A stretch of DNA of 64,000 bases, from the NCBI GenBank assembly GCA_965261315.1, contig CBDHDM010000049.1:1-64000 (forward strand), in the 5' to 3' direction. A program made the position numbers and the translations under genes. This document shows, piece after piece, positions 61,887 to 64,000 of the stretch. Origin of the DNA: Endozoicomonas sp965261315. GTDB taxonomy: Bacteria; Pseudomonadota; Gammaproteobacteria; Pseudomonadales; Endozoicomonadaceae. The notes under the pieces were generated by a model. That model did no database searches and was not told where the DNA came from. It saw only the letters and a list, made by a program, of their open reading frames with translations. Numbering within the stretch: position 1 is the stretch's first letter; the number at the start of each line of letters is the position of its first letter.

Positions 61887-62720
61887 TTAATCGTTATCTA
61901 TTGAATTCAGTTGTCCGGATGGCTTCCTGTACACTTTTTCCCGCACAAAGGGATTTGATGAATTCCGGAAACTGCTCATTACACAGTGATGAACTGGTGG
62001 TGAAAGTAATTGCACTGAGTCGATAAATTCTGTGGCATAAGCACGGTCTGAAAAGTGGTCTACCTGATTGATCAGCCAGACTTTGCGAGCGCCGTCCGGT
62101 GCATTCTTGAAAAGACCATGTTTTGCATTGAGTAGTTGATACATGGCTTGGGGGTTCAGCCTGTCACCCTCTGATAATCCGGTAACTGCGGCAAATTGTT
62201 CCCAGCGGTGAATGTTTTGTGACGTGACTGGGTTACAGATGCCAGTCCATCCCGTCACACCTATAATGACCTGACAGCTATCAGGTAGAACCGGCTCATT
62301 TATAGCGGGGGCTTTTAACGGACGTTGTCTGGAACCATCAGCTTCTATGAGTATATTGTCGTATATATTAAGATTGATCAGGTGTTGAATCGCTTCAGGA
62401 TTCAGCCCGAAAAGCTTCTCTGGGTTTTCATCAGGACCCTTTTCGAAGCTCTCTTCAGAAAAAGCAGCTACTGTGATGGATGCTGCCTTGGGCTCACACG
62501 CTGCTTGAGCTAATACGTCCTGTTCGATCAGTCGGTCAATGTGTTGACCAAAGCCGGTTGGAGAAGGGCGAAAAATCCGTGTCGTGGTGGTCAGCAGCAC
62601 CTTATGTCCCAACCGTTTGAGCGCAAGGGCAAGATATTCCAGACAGCTGGTCTTTCCTCCGGCACCGGTTGCCGCAATAATGCGGTCCTCTAGTGGGTCG
62701 ATACCTGGAAACTTGAACAT
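61887..62720 (-). CDS. yqeC: YqeC: putative selenium-dependent hydroxylase accessory protein
   Basis: This has 277 residues. The P-loop-like start is IIAATGAGGKTSCLEYLALA, followed by VLLTTTTRIFRPS, NPEKLFGLNPEAIQHL, DNILIEADGSRQRPLKAPAI-NEPVLP and VIIGVTGWTGICNPVTSQNI. These are the family motifs of YqeC, found only with YqeB and MocA-like proteins in Se-hydroxylase clusters. Its start is 33 bp from the divergent mocA. The C-terminal 40 residues are less conserved. Confidence 0.9.
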   Translation of the reverse strand: MFKFPGIDPLEDRIIAATGAGGKTSCLEYLALALKRLGHKVLLTTTTRIFRPSPTGFGQHIDRLIEQDVLAQAACEPKAASITVAAFSEESFEKGPDENPEKLFGLNPEAIQHLINLNIYDNILIEADGSRQRPLKAPAINEPVLPDSCQVIIGVTGWTGICNPVTSQNIHRWEQFAAVTGLSEGDRLNPQAMYQLLNAKHGLFKNAPDGARKVWLINQVDHFSDRAYATEFIDSVQLLSPPVHHCVMSSFRNSSNPFVREKVYRKPSGQLNSIDND

Positions 62721-62753
62721 GAGACCCTCCCTTAAAGCGATGAGACCTTCATT

Positions 62754-63404
62754 ATGTCAGCGGACTCAACCAAACCAGTGGATTGCCTGATTACAGCCGC
62801 AGGGCTTTCATCGCGAATGGGGCGTTGGAAAATGATGTTGCCCTTCTCTACTAAAGAGCCTGTTAAAGAGTCGAGCAGAGCGTCTGCTGTGGAGCGTGAT
62901 GACGTTGAAACCATTCTTGACTGCAGCATCGCTAATGCACTCTGTTTCTGTCAGCGAGTCATTCTGGTGACTGGCTATCGTGGCGAAGAAATACACGCTC
63001 GATATGAAGGTCACCCCCGAATCAAGCTGGTTCATAATCAGGAATATTATCTCGGGCTTTTCAGCTCCATTCAGGCGGGTATCAGCCATTGCGAAACGGA
63101 TTATCTTTTTATCACCCATGGTGATATGCCGCTGATTCCCCCAACAGTATTTTCCGAAATCTGGCGGCAGCGTGATTTTGACACCCTGTTTCCCGTGGTA
63201 GACATAGCTGACCAACAGGCGGGTCATCCAGTTCTTCTACATCGCAGTGGGTTTGAGGTTATCCTTGATGCTCCACCCCAGTCTCGTATGAAAGCACTGT
63301 TGCAGGGAGGCCCACATCGGTTCATCGCAGTTGGCAACGATGCAATTCATCAAGACATTGATACTCCGGAACGCTACCAGCAGTTTCAATTAGCATGGCA
63401 ATGA
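62754..63404 (+). CDS. mocA: MocA/YgfJ-type molybdenum cofactor nucleotidyltransferase
   Basis: This has 216 residues. The GT-A nucleotidyltransferase start is CLITAAGLSSRMGRWKMMLP; then VILVTGYRGEEIHARY, LVHNQEYYLGLFSSIQAGIS, DYLFITHGDMPLIPPTVFSE and AGHPVLLHRSGFEVILD. MocA adds CMP to molybdopterin to make MCD for xanthine-dehydrogenase-type enzymes; YgfJ is its relative in the Se cluster. It is divergent from yqeC, with only 33 bp between, so the promoters must overlap the genes. A conspicuous palindrome, GACAATTGTC, lies downstream at 63515-63524. Confidence 0.9.
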   Translation: MSADSTKPVDCLITAAGLSSRMGRWKMMLPFSTKEPVKESSRASAVERDDVETILDCSIANALCFCQRVILVTGYRGEEIHARYEGHPRIKLVHNQEYYLGLFSSIQAGISHCETDYLFITHGDMPLIPPTVFSEIWRQRDFDTLFPVVDIADQQAGHPVLLHRSGFEVILDAPPQSRMKALLQGGPHRFIAVGNDAIHQDIDTPERYQQFQLAWQ

Positions 63405-63624
63405 TGAGCACTGACTGTCCGTGACTTGAGTCAATAGGCTGTAGGGTTACCAATTTAGTGCTGTGAAAACAATTGAACTTATCTTCGATTTCATTCGTTG
63501 ATTGATAGAAAAACGACAATTGTCATATTAATCATTTAAAAACACTGCTCTGGCTCAAGGCGCAGGGTATTTCTGCAATGGACAATAAAAGGATAATTAC
63601 CAGAGTCTGGAGCAGAGCCTGAAT

Positions 63625-64000
63625 ATGCAGCCCACTTCCCGTTTGATGTCCATCCAGTCCACGGTGCTCCGTTTTGTTCAGGTATTGTCCAGAATGTTGA
63701 ATCTGGATGTGGAAGTGGTGGATGACAACCTGGTACGAATTGCCGGAACCGGTCCCTACTCAAGCAACCTGGGACGTCCGCTCACTACAGGCACCAATGC
63801 GTTCAAGACGGTTATAAATACCCGTCGGCATAAAGTGATTGAGCGTTCCGGGCAGGATCCGGAATGTCTGATGTGCAGTCGGCGGGTGGGTTGCAGGGAA
63901 AAGGCATTTTTGGGTGTGCCCGTGATCTTTCATGGTGATTGCATCGGTGTGATCAGTCTGGTTTGTTTCACTGAAGAACAGCGGGAAAAGCTGCTGGGCA
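63625..64000 (+). CDS. ygeV: YgeV-type sigma-54 activator, N-terminal part (cut by window edge)
   Basis: It is open from the ATG at 63625 (GGAGC 11 bp upstream) to the window end, 125 codons. The sequence (STVLRFVQVLSRMLNLDVEV, RIAGTGPYSSNLGRPLTTGT, CLMCSRRVGCREKAFLGVPV, HGDCIGVISLVCFTEEQREK) matches the N-terminal sensor region of E. coli YgeV. That includes the three-cysteine motif C-x2-C-x5-C, which could hold a metal or Fe-S cofactor. YgeV is a predicted sigma-54-dependent enhancer-binding protein of the purine cluster. The AAA+ and DNA-binding parts lie beyond the window. Confidence 0.88.
   Translation, partial: MQPTSRLMSIQSTVLRFVQVLSRMLNLDVEVVDDNLVRIAGTGPYSSNLGRPLTTGTNAFKTVINTRRHKVIERSGQDPECLMCSRRVGCREKAFLGVPVIFHGDCIGVISLVCFTEEQREKLLG

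Noticed and set aside
1..64000. tRNA, rRNA, riboswitch or origin of replication
   Set aside because: I found no stretch that reads as one of these; absence was judged by eye only.

Overview
The window looks like a chromosomal segment of a host-associated marine-type gammaproteobacterium. The gene repertoire (RutR, NudE/YrfG/HslR, PqiA/PqiB, HutWX/HmuTUV/TonB, UxuR), an ERIC-like palindrome and several eukaryote-like effector candidates would fit an Endozoicomonadaceae-type symbiont. That placement is inference: no rRNA gene or other marker is present. Both edges cut genes: an IS1634-type transposase on the left and the sigma-54 activator ygeV on the right.

Layout. 1-390: partial transposase. 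610-12400: housekeeping and conserved genes (rutR-like regulator, ygeA, yhhN, a phosphoesterase, a BOF protein, cysQ, a broken nudE, yrfG, hslR, pdxA, a DeoR regulator), plus the remains of an NCS2 purine permease. 12689-16344: PqiA/PqiA/PqiB lipid-trafficking genes, with a G9 tract that puts the first gene out of frame, and a deleted acyltransferase. 16352-17542: a eukaryote-like protein kinase. 17674-23249: xanthine dehydrogenase operon xdhABC, then two strong RutR-type boxes and a beheaded purine permease. 23394-27292: a small secreted protein, a nucleotide-sugar dehydrogenase/aminotransferase pair (GnnA/GnnB-like) and a membrane-anchored OTU-like cysteine protease candidate. 27377-40375: a Fur-regulated haem region (hutWX, hmuTUV, exbBD, tonB, a DCC protein, two TonB-dependent receptors, one with an internal amber codon), with four Fur boxes. 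40466-47525: a wrecked hexuronate locus (TRAP dctM and dctP fragments, uxaC, a uxuB-uxuA chimera, kdgK and eda fragments, an apparently intact uxuR-type regulator). Inside it lies an AT-rich gene for a repeat protein with a C-terminal J-domain. 49337-64000: the E. coli-type anaerobic purine/urate cluster (three-subunit molybdenum hydroxylase, hyuA, ygeY, ygeX, ygeW, yqeB, yqeC, mocA, ygeV).

The main themes are two independent purine-oxidation systems, a complete haem-acquisition regulon, and extensive decay. At least nine genes carry internal deletions, often in frame and removing the catalytic motif. Three more are out of frame at short homopolymers and one has a nonsense codon. Transporters and sugar-acid catabolism are being lost while purine-catabolic enzymes, haem uptake and putative host-directed effectors are kept. 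The homopolymer frameshifts could also be sequencing errors, and the deletions should be checked against raw reads.
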